Below, one piece after another: positions 22,540 through 34,212 of a stretch of DNA of 64,000 nucleotides. Location of the stretch: the NCBI GenBank assembly GCA_002104985.1, contig MCGO01000103.1, forward strand, positions 1 through 64,000, in the 5' to 3' direction. The position numbers were made by a program, and so were the translations under genes. Every line of letters begins with the position of its first letter. Within the stretch, counting starts at the first letter, position 1. Source of the stretch: Rhizoclosmatium globosum. Taxonomy: Eukaryota > Chytridiomycota > Chytridiomycetes > Chytridiales > Chytriomycetaceae. Under the pieces are notes generated by a model. The model saw nothing but the letters and a program-made list of their open reading frames with translations. It was not told the DNA's origin and ran no database searches.

Positions 22540-23660
22540 TTCACGACTTAACACCCTTCTTCTGACCACCAGTCTTCCTTAACTCCTGCTACAACGCTTT
22601 CGAAGGCTGTAGAAGCTCTTTGTGACACTCATTCGCCATACCTCGTAACAACTCAACACTCCTCCCCTTCCCCAAGAAGTTCTCAAGCTTCTTTTTTAAC
22701 TCTTCCAGATTTGCTTTTGGGGTATAAATTTCGGATTGAATACGCGCGAGTTCGGTTTCAAGTGCGGATATGGTTGTGGTTTGGGAAATGGGGGAGTCGA
22801 GAGTAGATGCGTGCTTGAGTTTCTGATGAGGACTCCAACTCAAGCACCGTATCAACCTTCTCCGGCGCCACATCTACCTTTGCGTCTTCAACACCAGCAA
22901 CCGCAACCTTTTTCCTTTTCCTCTTCTTCTTGTTTTTCGTCTTCTTTTCCTCTGCAGCCACTCCGACGTCAACACTTCCATCATCAACCTCCATTCCATG
23001 ATCCGTCATGATGACTTCCCTCCTCTCCGTCACTTTGAACCAACGTCGTAGAACTTCCAGTGTTTGTTACAGTAGATTGGAGCATCTTTTTCAGCATTTA
23101 TGAACGATTGATAGGAATGAAGCTGAATTTGCTGTTCCGTAAGAACGCATCGAGTTTTGTTAACGACTGACAGGGATAAAACTGAGTTAGCTGTTCAGCA
23201 AGAACGCGTCGAATATTTGCACCAGAGTCAGCCAACGGAATATGCGATAGATGAAAGGGTTTGATGTCTAGAAAGAATGATTGTTTGTGGAAGTAAGAAG
23301 AAGTTGTAGCTGTAGATGTGGAGGTTGAGGTAAACATCAAAATACAAGTTCAAGGTGACGCTGTTGATTTGATTGACCTGCTTGACTTTGCGCGACTGTT
23401 GAAGTTGAAGTAGTATGCGCAACAGCCTCATACCGAAGAGGGCAGAGTTCCGAGCGCACAAATACGTCGGTTTCGTTGCGTGGAATAGTAGATGGTCGAG
23501 GGTCGGATATTGCAGCACCAGGACAGGCGGATGTGGTTTGAGGTGGATTTGTTGGGAATAACGAAGTAGCGAACGAAGGGCACCATGGAAACTTTGGAGG
23601 TAGCGCTGACGACGAGTACCCTGGATCATCGTCCACGGTTTAACAGCAGGTGTTTGCACA
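22540..23660 (-). pseudogene. B-family fragment with NLS-like patch
   Basis: It starts on the minus strand with DDDPGYSSSALPPKFPWCPS and TNPPQTTSACPGAAISDPRP (23636-23337), passes through SHIPLADSGANIRRVLAEQL and the KNKKKRKRKK patch (near 22920), and ends in a helical stretch NLEELKKKLENFLGKGRSVE and ANECHKELLQPSKAL. An in-frame TAG before QELRKTGGQKKGVKS and a TAA near 23640 interrupt it. The same TAG is present in the neighbouring copy near 21650. Probably non-functional. Confidence 0.4.
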
Positions 23661-24264
23661 CTGTGGTGTCACTGCGTCAAAGTCGTCTGGTTCGTCAGGT
23701 TCGTGGACTGGGTCGAGTTGCTCAGAGATTTGGTTGAGGGCCGCGAGGAAGAGGGTGTTGTTGAGGGATTGAGGGAAGGGGAAGGGACAGGGACGAGAGG
23801 GACCATATTGATGACAAGGATGAAATGGGCGGGAGACGTGTGGCTGGCCGGCTCATATTCGGTAAATTGTATGGTCATTTAAAATACAAAGAAATCGTCG
23901 CCTATCAAAAAATCGATTAGATATGAAGAATGTCGCAGAAAGCGAAAGTGTTGAAATGAAAGCAAAACTGAAGGGTTGAATGCACCAGCTTTGTTTTGTT
24001 GACAAGGAGAGTTGCCCACAAAGCCATCAATCAACCGATTCAGTCCATCCTCCATATTCGTTGCATTTAAGGGAAATATGAATTGCGGAATACTCACTTT
24101 CTATCACGATTTCACGATTTCGAGTTGTGCGACGCCAACAGAGAGAGCTTTCAAGTATTTAATCCTGGAACAAGACGACTTTGCCCGACTTAAAAGCTTA
24201 TGATATTGGTACATTGGAGCTTCGCGTAACGATAGAAGAAAGGAGGAAGAAGAGTTGTAGAGTA

Positions 24265-24814
24265 CTAGAGAGAAGCACTAAAGAGGGGCAATTGGCATGC
24301 TGGAGAGGGGTATCTTATATATGGCCAGTTTCGAAATGTAGAACACAATCGATATTGGATTTGAGTCACAGGGAATAGACCATGGTGGATTGTTGAGGGT
24401 GGATTCAATGTCCACATAACCTCTTCATTCTCTTGCTGTTGGAACGAAGGCAGGTCAGATGGCCCGCGGTTGGTTGTGTTAAGCCCACGTAAACTCCTCC
24501 TTCTCTTGCTGTTGGAACGAAAGCTCAGCGAGTGCGTCACGAGGAATAAACGGTGGATTTGCTCGGGGTAGATTCAAAAGTCTTTCTTCTCTCACTGTTG
24601 GAACGAAGGCTCAGTAATCTTGTCTTTCCCAGCGTGTCTCACTCACCACTGCGTCGAATTCGTACACTCCGTGGTTGGTTGTGTTATGGTTGTCACGTAG
24701 TCTTTGATTCGATAATACGGCGACTCGGGATTCTTCTAAGGAGTGGAAGCATTGGTTAGACAGGTGTGTGAGGAGATACTCCGAGAGAGGCGGGGAAAGC
24801 TCAGTGTTTTCCAT
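24265..24814 (-). pseudogene. B-family N-terminal exon pair, copy B', interrupted
   Basis: Homologous to the intact pair at 59196-59672. The ATG at 24814 begins MENTELSPPLSEYLL. The second exon has a partial internal duplication (a second copy of the CTGTTGGAACGAA block near 24430-24520) that introduces an early TAA. The same bases on the plus strand are open as well (EFSSQEIFSKKHGRTEYGY, 24743-25024), so strand assignment rests on the intron found in the B3 copy. Confidence 0.4.
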
Positions 24815-25024
24815 CAGTACCCTTCAAGAGAGCCAAACACGCGAGACGAGTTCTCCAGTCAAGAGATCTTTTCTAAGAAGCACGGACGAACGGAATATGG
24901 TTACCTCTTCTGTCTCGAATTGTGTTTGACAGCCAGATTGCACATAACCAAGGTGGGCATTGGTTCAAAGGGACTTGCTGAATTCACATTGGCGGTAAGA
25001 ACGTATGTCCGTGGTGGGTTGTAA

Positions 25025-25320
25025 AGGTGGTGGCAGTTGGGACAGGGTGGATGGAGTGTACTTTGCTATTTATTGTTTCCATCAACTGTTCAAAGAAGTC
25101 TCAACGTGAGAAGTAGCACGCGCACGAAAGTATGTAATCGAAATGATGTATTGTCCACTTCTTTCATCCTTCAATTATCTCTGACGTTTAATTTAATCTG
25201 TTATACTTCTCTACGTGCAGCCACAATTTATCGAATACACATTACTCATTCGTTTAATTTCATTGAAACACGTTGCATACGTTTTATTTATTTTGAAGGG
25301 AATATTCGCGAATCAATCGA
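25025..25320. promoter_or_regulatory. Shared B/A intergenic strip
   Basis: This A/T-rich strip lies between the minus-strand B start and the plus-strand A ATG (25321). It is conserved nearly base for base at 38262-38555 and 59880-60176. Conservation through several duplications, and its position between divergent reading frames, suggest a bidirectional promoter; that is inference. No canonical TATA box was identified. Confidence 0.35.
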
Positions 25321-26718
25321 ATGAAAGGCAAGAAAGAAAGCTCGGACACGACACAAACACACCTCGCGAAACCACCAGCCAAACTACACCCACCAGAGAT
25401 ACAGCACCAATTACTATACTAGAGTGTATTCAGCCAGTTGGGGACACGGACACGTGAGTCCTCCTTCATTCGCATCCAGTCACCCACCTACAACTATCTC
25501 ATTCCGCGATTCATCTTCCTCCTTTCACTGCATTCTACTCACTTATATCAACGCATATGCATACATATGCTACAGCCAACCACACCATCTCCTTGAACTG
25601 AAGTTCCAACGACATTCGCTCAGCCACTCGATCAACCCAACTCTCATCCAGCCGCATTCCACAGATTCGAAACGCGCCACACTCATCAATTACATCCAGA
25701 AAGTTCCCCGTGCATACTGAGTAGTTTCAAGGAATAATAGCGCGACCGCCATCTTTCCATCACCAAAATTGCCTCGGCTCGGCCACTCAATACCTCAGTC
25801 TCTTTGAGTATCATCAACGTCTAAATCTTGAGCAACGTTCACAAATAACCTCACCGGCCAACGGTCCACGAATCGCGGTAATCTGCAACCAAAAATCTCG
25901 TAGCACTGCAACAGCAACTAAAACCATCAGAAATGTCAAATTCGATCCAAATCGCATTTTGTAGAGTTGATTGCTGAGCGTTCTAGTATTGTAGGTACTG
26001 CTATGAAATTGATAGCATCGGAGCACGTTTGGATTCAAGGACTAGCACGAATGTCTTCGTTTTGGAAGAGGAACATGGTACCGTTGACTGTTCTTCCTTT
26101 GTCGTATTTGTTGTAAGGTAAGTTCAATTCGAGCCAAGTACTAGTAACACCTTTCTTGCAGTGGCGATGTGTTGACGGTTGGGTCAGTTGGATGGGAGGA
26201 AAATGGTACCGTTTCGTCGCTGAAGGCATAAGCTCTCAGTAAGCAATTCATCTCCAATTGCGATGGACGCATTAGTGTTGGCCACTGGACACAGTTGAGG
26301 TGTGGCTGCAGGGACTTCCAAAGCAATGTCAAAGTTCGAGTCGCATTCGAAGCTGTCGCCCGAAACTCCGGAACACAGTCAGTCAAGAATCCAGTTGAAT
26401 CGAATCGTATCTGGAAGGAAACTGCCACCGTTGCCTTTGGAGCTACGTCGTCGCGAATCACCAGTCGCTTTAACTTTGGAGATATCCACACCCCCGTCAA
26501 AGGAAACGAGTTGTGCCTGCTTCAATAATCCCAATCAATCTTGTGCGACCTTGTAGTATGCACATGAATGGAGTGGTGGGATGCCGACGGTGGTGTGGAC
26601 TCCATCAAAATTGGAAAATGGTGGCGATTCAAAGAACATCAACACCTACAAAACAGAAAACAAGTTCAGGCTGTATTAACTCCCGACGAAAATTCAAACA
26701 AAAAGTTGAGGTGAATTC
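25318..26718 (+). repeat. Segmental duplication, partial copy A2
   Basis: Matches A1 1-1385 with few substitutions. It keeps a 9-base stretch near 26103 that A1 lost and the T near 26172 missing from A1. Homology stops abruptly at GTGAATTC (26711-26718), so the coiled-coil gene is absent here. Confidence 0.85.
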
Positions 26719-26990
26719 TTAGTCAGCGTTTTTCTCCTTTCCTTCCTTCCCTCTTTGTTGATTCCCCCTTCACCGAAACCAACCCACAATTTCGCTCTCC
26801 CACATCCATGTGAACAATGAACAATATTGAAGCCAATTGTAATGGACAAGTGTGAATGTATTCAACTATGGAGGTGAGTCTTCGTTTGTAATGTTCTTGG
26901 TTCAAGAAGCTAGTGACGCTTGATGCAGTGACAAGCTGGAAACTCGATATGGAATTTGCGCGACATCTGTTCATACCATCTTAAACAGGA
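26719..26990. repeat. Degenerate C-family remnant
   Basis: Weakly similar in order and motif (TTTCTCCTTTCCT, then GTGTGAATGTATTCAA followed by GGTGAGT) to 32580-32780 and 54100-54300. A2 is therefore spliced onto a relic of family C. Confidence 0.4.
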
Positions 26991-27295
26991 CGATTGGGAA
27001 ATTCTACGATATTCTGTCAAAAATCTGCAGATTTAACCAATACGTTCAACACAAACCTATTGAGCGCAATATCTGCCGTCGTCAAGGAGTCCTTGAATTC
27101 AACGGTGCAGTCAGTTGCTGATGGGTTGTTCTATTAGTTTGCGGAAACCAGTTCATATCAATCAATTCAAACAGGGAACTGCGAAGCTACTTGGCCAAAA
27201 CCTCGAACGAAACTCCAAACAAAAAACGAAGAAGTGCTTGGTAAATACTCACCTCCTTGTTCCCTGTTTCTTAGTTAACCCCCTCCGTAACAGTC

Positions 27296-27670
27296 TTCCA
27301 ACAGATTGATGTCGACGAGGACCATCTTTGATGACGCAGAGAACATGAAGGACATGTCAATTGTGCGTATGTACGGTATCACGGAAGAAGGGTTCTCAGT
27401 GCTAGCTCACTTGCATGGATTCTTCTCATAAGCACACTGGCTGTATGTACTGATTGACAAGAAGAGTTACACTGGACTGTATCGGACAAATCCTGTCAAA
27501 CGTGATGATAAACTGGATACCAAGGGTTTTGAGGTTAAGTTCAAGACAACTGCTCGACTTGATGTTCGTAGACTATGCGTCGCGACAGTTATCAGCTCTT
27601 CGGAAACGTGATGGAGACTTGTTTGCACAGGATTCTCATTGATGGTGAAACAGCGGGAGTCCAAGCGTAA
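27296..27670 (+). pseudogene. POLD1: DNA polymerase delta catalytic subunit relic
   Basis: Several peptides typical of eukaryotic polymerase delta appear in the right order but in broken frames. FQQIDVDED starts at 27296. A shifted frame gives RMYGITEEGFSVLAHLHGF, which matches the N-terminal segment before the exonuclease domain. After a TAA (27429) the same frame gives GLYRTNPVKRDDKLDTKGFE, and a third frame gives RRDSYQLFGNVMETCLHRIL, both from the region after the polymerase motifs. The exonuclease domain and the catalytic polymerase motifs between these two blocks are absent. At least two frameshifts, an in-frame stop and a partial local duplication (27530-27600) are visible. It cannot encode an active enzyme; the functional gene must lie elsewhere. 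Confidence 0.85.
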
Positions 27671-28637
27671 GAATGGGACTGGTCGTATTTGGTTATTGGA
27701 TGACAATCAAAAAGGAATAAATACTTCTGCGACACGTAGAGCTTGAAATCGCATGTTCTTACGTAATGTAGTTGATGTGGGAAGGAACAGCTGCATCAGA
27801 ACGGATGAGGCACCCAACCAAAAAGAGTGTTAATAGCCCCAGAGTACTGTTTCAATACAGAGACAGACATTGATATTCATTTGTCCATTATTTTTCCACT
27901 TGAAGAAAAGATTGTTTTCTGGATTGTCATTGTCAAAATCAAACTCCAAACAAAGGTCCCTTGGTCTGAAACCCCCTTCCTCCCTCCCCCTTCCACCTCC
28001 TCCTCGATTTACTTTCTCTGACTATCACCTTAATCTAACTGCATAAAATAGGACAATCGGCTTGACCTCGTTGACCATGAACCTAACGCCAAGTCTGACA
28101 GCAAGTACTAACAGACACGCCCCTTCTTTGTTGGCGTTACGCTCTTGACTCTCGAGCCTTCTTTCTTTATGCTGTTTCACCGTCGCGGGAGGTGTCTTTA
28201 TCCTGACTCGCGGCGAGAGTTGGGTGATTCCCCAACTTCTTCTTGTCCAATATCCTTTGAGGGAGATGTTATTTGTTGCGTATCGTGGAATAAATCGTGC
28301 CAACTCTTGGATGGGAAGGGTTTCTTTGTTTGGATCGTATCTTGTTTCTTTATTAGCTCTTCCTTCTTTCTCTTGTTTTCCGCCTTTGAAACTCCTTCGT
28401 GGCGAGAGTCTATGAGTAGGCTTCTTCTTTAAATCATCCTGTTATTATGCGTTGGTATTGTGGACCAGAGCAAACATTTCATGGAGTATTGGCGTGTTGC
28501 TGACCTATCTGTTTGTGTAACGAAAACATACCAGCACCTTCTTCCTTTGTTTGTTCTTATGAATTAATAAATATATGATCGGAAAGCAACATATTTTATG
28601 GCTGTATAATGAAAAAAGATCTGTTCAGGAATAGTAA
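27671..28637. other. Intergenic, no gene supported
   Basis: Only short overlapping frames. It may contain further eroded sequence from the polymerase relic, but I could not recognise any. Confidence 0.4.
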
Positions 28638-30464
28638 CTATTGAATCAAAGCCAAGCGTCCCGAGCCACTGTGAACATACTCACAAAACTTGCCACGTCT
28701 ACATCCTCCTATTATTCAGTTAGCCTTGTCAGGTTTTCTTAAATAACTTACTTGCTGAAGTCCACTCAAAACACGGACTTGCCTCATCAGTCCCATCACT
28801 TGTACGCTCTGATACAATATTTTCGCTGTAATAAATTCGCGTTTCAGACAGCTTTGTGGCAAACTTCACTTTAGGCTGAGTCTGAGACGAAGGGGTAGCA
28901 ACAAAACGCTTCGTGATGCCTTCAGCAAGTAACTGATTCCAAGATCTCATCAAATTGAGGCTGGCCTTCTTCAAATCATCTGAGTAGAATATGAGATAGG
29001 TTTGAGAACAAAATTGGTGTCCAACCTTCCGCTTCAGTTTGGCACACCTGAACAAGTCTCGCAATAGTTTCACCCAGCTTCATCCTCATGATTACTTCAG
29101 CTTCAATCATCATTCGGCCAAAAATCAGCACTATTTCAAGGGCTAAGGAATATTCTCGCTCAAGAATGGCTTCCACCATCCAAAACTTCAGTAATTGCAG
29201 AGCACTTCCATTCAACATTGTAGAAAATCTTTTTAAGTAATTAGTTATTGACTTATAGGACTATTGCAAGATGCTCACTCTTCAAAAAATGCACTGGAAC
29301 CATCACAAGAAATTTTCAATGCTGCACAGCGAAGTGTGGAACCATCACAACTGGACAAAAAGTTTAGATAGAGCACTGCTTCTGATGGCATTTGGAAGTG
29401 ACAGCCGCTCATAGTGTTGTCAGTGGAGAGTGCTATTGATGCACGTGTCAACTAAGAATAACGTAAACAGATTTAAACACAAACCAGTATTGTGTGGTTG
29501 GATTGGGTGGACTTGCGGGACTTCCGAATAATCTGAAGCTGTGTTTGATTCAAGAACAACGCTCAGCCATTTTGAGCTCGTCGTATCTGTTCTCAGCGCC
29601 TGAAGTCCTCCATTACCCAATGCGACTGTTTGCGTGTTAAAGTTGCGGGAAAGGTTCGAGTTTAGCTCACCTGCTGCTGTGGAATCAGTTTCGAGAATGG
29701 TCGATGTTTGGGTTTGAGGAGACAAGGTTTGATTCACATCTGATAAACAAAAGAATCAGGCTTGGTCATTAAAACGCTCAGAACGTACTTTGTGCAGCCG
29801 TTCTCTGTGTAGACTGATGCGTGAACGTGTCTATTTCTTCAGCTGAAGGTGCTACGGACATAAAAATCAATAATTTAGAAGCATATGCAGGGGCCGTTTA
29901 CCAGTAGGAATGCTTGACGCAACTGATTCTTCCTCCATACATGAGTTCAATAAACTTGTTTCATAATTTACAGCTTCAGTAGCAGTGTTGAAGTTTTCAA
30001 TTCGAGATGCCACGACTTCAAGAAAAACAATGCGGGCATATAGCTCGTTGATTGTAACAGAAGAATCAGACGGAGCAGTGTTGATGGGGCTTGAGGCGTT
30101 GTTATCGAGAGTTGAAGACTCATTTATCTGGTCGGAAAACGGTGCGAACTTCGTTTCCAACGCAGCAACTCGGGTGATGACTGAAGAGAAGTAGTAAGTA
30201 AAGTGATGAGAATGTGATAAGAGGTGTTGGGCAAGCAAGGAACTCATTGACATGGAACAGACTTGTCCGCCACATCGGACACACAGTTTTGTTCGCCGTC
30301 TTTGACAAACGTGTCTGAATAGTAAGAAATGCATGTGCTTAATGCATAGAAACGAGCACCCGCTGTAGTCTTTCAATTCTTCTTGGCGACTTTGTGTGGC
30401 CAGCGAATTCCACATCTTCAAACAAAAAAGAAACAAGATGGTAACACATACGTTCAATATTCAT
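28638..30464 (-). CDS. PNUTS-like PP1 regulatory subunit
   Basis: Ten short exons; those from 30180 downward join cleanly: 29902-30180, 29789-29851, 29485-29739, 29279-29432, 29026-29228, 28752-28979 and 28638-28708, with introns of 43-52 bp. Upstream exons 30452-30464, 30360-30415 and one starting at 30314 are less certain because the third donor is unclear. The product is about 450 residues. It has a helical N-terminal half, a TFIIS N-terminal (LW) domain around KLGETIARLVQVC and LKKASLNLMRSWNQLLAEG, a PP1-docking RVxF motif KVKF followed by RIYY, and a C-terminal CCCH zinc finger (C-x9-C-x5-C-x3-H) ending CRRGKFCEYVHSG. That domain order is characteristic of PNUTS (PPP1R10), which holds protein phosphatase 1 in a nuclear complex acting on RNA polymerase II termination. 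It stops at TAG. Confidence 0.75.
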
Positions 30465-30809
30465 GCTTGAAATAGTGTGCGATTGAGAGGGGGCTTAAGC
30501 TGCGTTGTCGGACTGGAATATCTTTTCTTGATTCTTCTTTGACTGACAGAAACACAAATAAATAAGAGTAACATTCAATCATCTTACGAACAAGTGAATC
30601 TTTTTATTTCTAATACATTGTCACAAGTTTTCCCAACATATTTCATACTGTTTGTTACCGTCATACAAGTGTGGCTTTGTCGATGTTCGCTAACTCAATG
30701 TTCCGAAATCCAAGGATTGTACCGCAAAAGCAAACTACGGTATAATTTCTCTCTCATTTACTTAACGAATACGTTTATTAAGTACATCACACACGATATT
30801 GCAAATTCA
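30465..30809. promoter_or_regulatory. Divergent intergenic region, PNUTS-like gene and C1
   Basis: 345 bases lie between the minus-strand start at 30464 and the plus-strand ATG at 30810. The layout mirrors the B/A strip but the sequence is unrelated or very diverged. Shared regulation is inference. Confidence 0.3.
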
Positions 30810-33070
30810 ATGAAGGAAAGAAGGAAAAACTCGGACGTACCACCACCACCACCACGTACGCTAACAACATCACCATCCACTCAAGCAGTCAACCAATAGT
30901 GTATTCGCGTTTCGCCATTCAACATCCAATCTTCAAACAGAGAACAGTCGCGGAAAGCTGTGGCTCTGTGATGACACACGCGTGGGTGGGTGATGCCAAA
31001 CTGCATTCACTCACACTCAACAGCAACTGCATCGCATCCATCACGTCACTAATACCATCAAACAATAGTCATCGACTGAAAGAAGCTCGAACACCACTCA
31101 TTGAAGGAGAATCAACGACGCCTTCGCTCCGCCACTCACTCAACTTGACTCAAATCTATCCATCAACGGCAGCTGGACCAACTACTCGTACTCAAAAACA
31201 GATTCGTTGACGCTGCTGCCCAACCATGGCACCATTCAGCTCCTCATCAAACTGTAGTTCACCATTCAACCACGCAAAAATATTGCAGCAACAAGTCTCC
31301 AGCCAACTTCAGTAACGTCAAACCCAAGCTGCAGATGTCGACATTCAAGATAACTCAGTTGGGGAAACATTCTAGCTCGCACCCTGGTGTCGCTTCATAT
31401 ATGAACGTTTTATTTCGAGTATTCTGTCGTTGATAGATTGAATGGACGCCAACGACTGGGATTCTTGGTTGTTGGAGCGTTTGGTTCTCGATAGTTGAAC
31501 ACGGACAGCATTCATGGTATTATTCGTCTTTGTATTTCGCCATCTAATCAATTGTGACGGTTTTAGATGTCGCCATTCGAATCAAGAATCCTATACCATA
31601 CTTTGATTCTGTCAACGTGTAGTTATGACATGAGCTGGCTGCGCCTCATCATCGACTCGAAAGATCGGACTCGCGAATTCTACTCAATACTGCAACTGGC
31701 ATAACATGTATGACAGAGGTGATACTTGACTACTCATGGCTGATGGAGCAATCTTCTCTTGCCTTCAGCATTTCAATGTATGACTCCGTCCGACACCGCT
31801 ACAATCAAGCGCAGCCAATCTTGTTTGTGATTTGTACTTTCGCCAAAGGATGAGATGGGTTGTCGCTGTTGCGCCGCGTCTCTCTGATTTTCGGAACCTT
31901 GACAATCACTCTTGTTTCGACAGTCTCATATGAGCACACAGTACCATCCACATGGATACAAGTAGTTTCACAATAACTGCTTCTTTGTAGTGAAAATGTT
32001 GTTGAAGTTTCGACGTCCAGAATGAATGCCGACGGACGGACTGTTCTTCCCAATTGGCTTGATGGCAGTTGGTTTCATGAACTCTCGAAACGATATCGAT
32101 TCTGGATTGTGATACTGCATCTGAGTGCTGGACAAAACGTTGGGGGAAGTTGCCAAGATGAGGACTTAGACGCACTCGCATTTCAGTCGAAACCACCACC
32201 CGAAGCTCGATGTATACCATTGGCGTCAAATACTTGAATCAAAATGGCGGCAACTGCCATTCAACATTTGGAGCTACTTTAACACTCAGCGTCTGTCAAC
32301 ATCAGTTTCGATGGCCACCAACCTGTCGAAAGAAACGAGCGACATCTCCTTCGAAACTGTCCATCAATCCGTCAGACCTTTGCGTATGTACATGGAGGGA
32401 GTGGCGGGATGCAGAAACGTGAGGGCTTCATGAATGGACTGGATGAAAATTTGAAATCGGAGATGACGAAAGCCAATCAAATCGTTCAACATCATCAGCA
32501 CAAATCAAGCATATTCTGAATATTTGGCGAAATAATGATTGTGAGTTTTTTGGACTTTTCTTCCTATACTCTTTTAAATTTTTTTCTCCTTTCCTCACCG
32601 TCTTTGTTGACTTCCAACTTCCCCCATTCATGGAACGACCCACAAGTGTGCTTTGCTTTATATTAAGCCCATATGATTTACTGAGACGTTTGGAGCTGAA
32701 TATGATTTATAAATGTGAATACATTGGGTTGAAGGGGTGAGGTATCAGTGATCGTTTCAGTTAGTTAATTTTTCAACACAGACATGATACTGCAAGAAAC
32801 AATGACGAATTGGACATTTATGTACAGGATGCTCAACAGTGAATCCATATCACATTCATACTGGTTTGACGTCTGATGTTGGCCAAGAAAATGAAACAAG
32901 GTAACTGGAAACGTCAAAACGTCCCATCTGCACTAATTCAAATCACTGCTCCCAAACTTCTCAATCCCAAAATCGTCTTTATCAATGGAGTAGCGACGCG
33001 TATGAAGGTTGTGTAAGGCCTTTAAGAGTCACAATCAAAATTCCGCCGCCATCATCAACACAATGACTGG
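30810..33070 (+). repeat. C-family segment C1 (distant relative of A)
   Basis: The ATG at 30810 opens a frame (MKERRKNSDVPPPPPRTLTT) parallel to the A start (MKGKKESSDTT), and the following 400 bases keep A-like order at low identity. From about 31900 it matches C2 (from about 53500), including the block near 32310-32450. C1 lacks about 170 bases present in C2 at 54471-54637. It ends where B1 begins, near 33070. Confidence 0.6.
32630..32842 (+). CDS. Small C-family protein, two exons
   Basis: Exon 1 (32630-32736) starts at an ATG (MERPTSVLCFILSPYDLLRR) and joins exon 2 (32782-32842) across a 45-bp intron with a GTGAGG donor and CACAG acceptor. The joined frame ends HDTARNNDELDIYVQDAQQ at TGA, giving 55 residues. 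The C2 homologue at 54154 keeps the intron, but one missing base in exon 2 gives it a different and longer tail. It may be the end of a larger gene with upstream exons. No domain recognised. Confidence 0.4.
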
Positions 33071-33299
33071 GTCATTCATCTAATTAAACCTGGACTCAAT
33101 CAACGCAGCCAGTGGGAGGAGATTGATGATACATGGCAAGGCATGTATTTTGAATGATGACGTTGTTGTTTGAGTAATCGAGTGTGCGCGTGTGAGTGAG
33201 AGTTAAAGTGGGTTGAAGTGAGCAGTGAGTACTCTTGGATAAATTGGATGTGGAATGGGACGTGTCTTGGAGTGGGTGCAATGTAGGTAAAGCCTGTTT

Positions 33300-33596
33300 T
33301 TGTGGAATGAGTCACGTGATAAAGTTACTATTTGTTTGTCTTTGTATTTGCACCCTCAATCTATTGACAATTCTCATGCACAAAATTGTCAGCTCTGCCA
33401 CAACAACGACAAAAAGCAAATTCATGCCTATTCATCTTTCCCCAAACCAGCCACACTTCCCAGCTACCTCCACGTCAAGGGCAGTGATTCTGAAGACACC
33501 ACGCGATGGTCCGATGATGAGCCTGGGAATCCTGAAGACACCACGCGATGGTCCGATGGAGAACCCTCGCAGCCACACCCCCTCCCTTTTATTTAA
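33300..33596 (+). CDS. Exon with acidic SDSEDTTRW repeats
   Basis: The open frame has no certain start. It passes NCQLCHNNDKKQIHAYSSFP (one CxxC pair) and then YLHVKGSDSEDTTRWSDDE, with the EDTTRWSD unit occurring twice before SQPHPLPFI and a TAA. The counterpart at 54910-55206 is nearly identical. The acidic Ser/Asp repeats resemble casein-kinase-type phosphorylation targets, but this is only a compositional remark. A second frame is also open through the repeat, so coding is not proven. Confidence 0.3.
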   Translation: MWNESRDKVTICLSLYLHPQSIDNSHAQNCQLCHNNDKKQIHAYSSFPKPATLPSYLHVKGSDSEDTTRWSDDEPGNPEDTTRWSDGEPSQPHPLPFI

Positions 33597-33862
33597 TACC
33601 CTCTTCTAGCACATCAAGGGCAGTGATTCTGAAGACACCACGCGATGGTCCGATGATGAGCCTGGGAATCCTGAAGACACCACGCGATGGTCCGATGGAG
33701 AACCCTCGCAGCCACACCCCCTCCCTTTTATTTAATACCCTCTTCTAGCACATCAAGGGCAGTGATTCTGAAGACACCACGCGATGGTCCGATGATGAGC
33801 CTGGGAATCCTGAAGACACCACGCGATGGTCCGATGGAGAACCCTCGCAGCCACTCCCAACT
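33474..33862. repeat. 139-bp tandem repeat, three units
   Basis: Units begin TCAAGGGCAGTGATTCTG near 33475, 33614 and 33753. Each contains an internal duplication of GAAGACACCACGCGATGGTC. The same unit occurs three times at 55085-55470 but only once at 48605-48716. Confidence 0.9.
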
Positions 33863-34076
33863 CCCATTCCTATACTAACCCACTGCTATTTAGGCTGGTA
33901 GCAGTCTGAATTCATTTATTGGGTACACATTACTATCAGTTTCTTTCAGTACTGGGTTCATACACTTTTTTGTTAAAGCAATTGCAATAATGAAATAAAC
34001 AGTTTCCTTGTCCTTGCATATATTTCTCTAGTTTCAAAAGTGACAACAACTGAAATGGGTTGAACAATAAACCAAC

Positions 34077-34082
34077 TTTATT
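34077..34082 (-). terminator. Poly(A) signal of B1 gene
   Basis: TTTATT on the plus strand, 131 bases past the B1 stop on the minus strand; conserved in B2 (48930) and B3 (55685). Confidence 0.45.
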
Positions 34083-34212
34083 CTGAACTGAAGTAATCAA
34101 ATGTGTGAAAATAGAGTTGCAAGCGGCTTTGGCAATGACATTAAGGGTGATGTGACATGGTATCGGACATGTGTACGAGCTGATTGTGTGATTATACACA
34201 GATACAACACCA

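Larger units (their letters stand above)
20440..25317 (-). repeat. Diverged B-family segment B'
   Basis: This stretch holds scrambled and partly duplicated B pieces. One exon-intron module is at about 20500-20600 and another at 21470-21600. A lysine/acidic fragment (GSGDDRMEVDDVGSVDLGV) lies near 20760-20900, with two further B bodies at 21.6-22.5 kb and 22.55-23.66 kb, and an N-terminal exon pair at 24265-24814. It ends exactly where A2 begins. It is clearly older than B1-B3. Confidence 0.7.

Noticed and set aside
27467..27706. Reading of the 27.5-kb frame as an MBT or Tudor domain (LCVATV)
   Set aside because: Neighbouring peptides match polymerase delta in order; LCVATV arises from an out-of-frame partial duplication.
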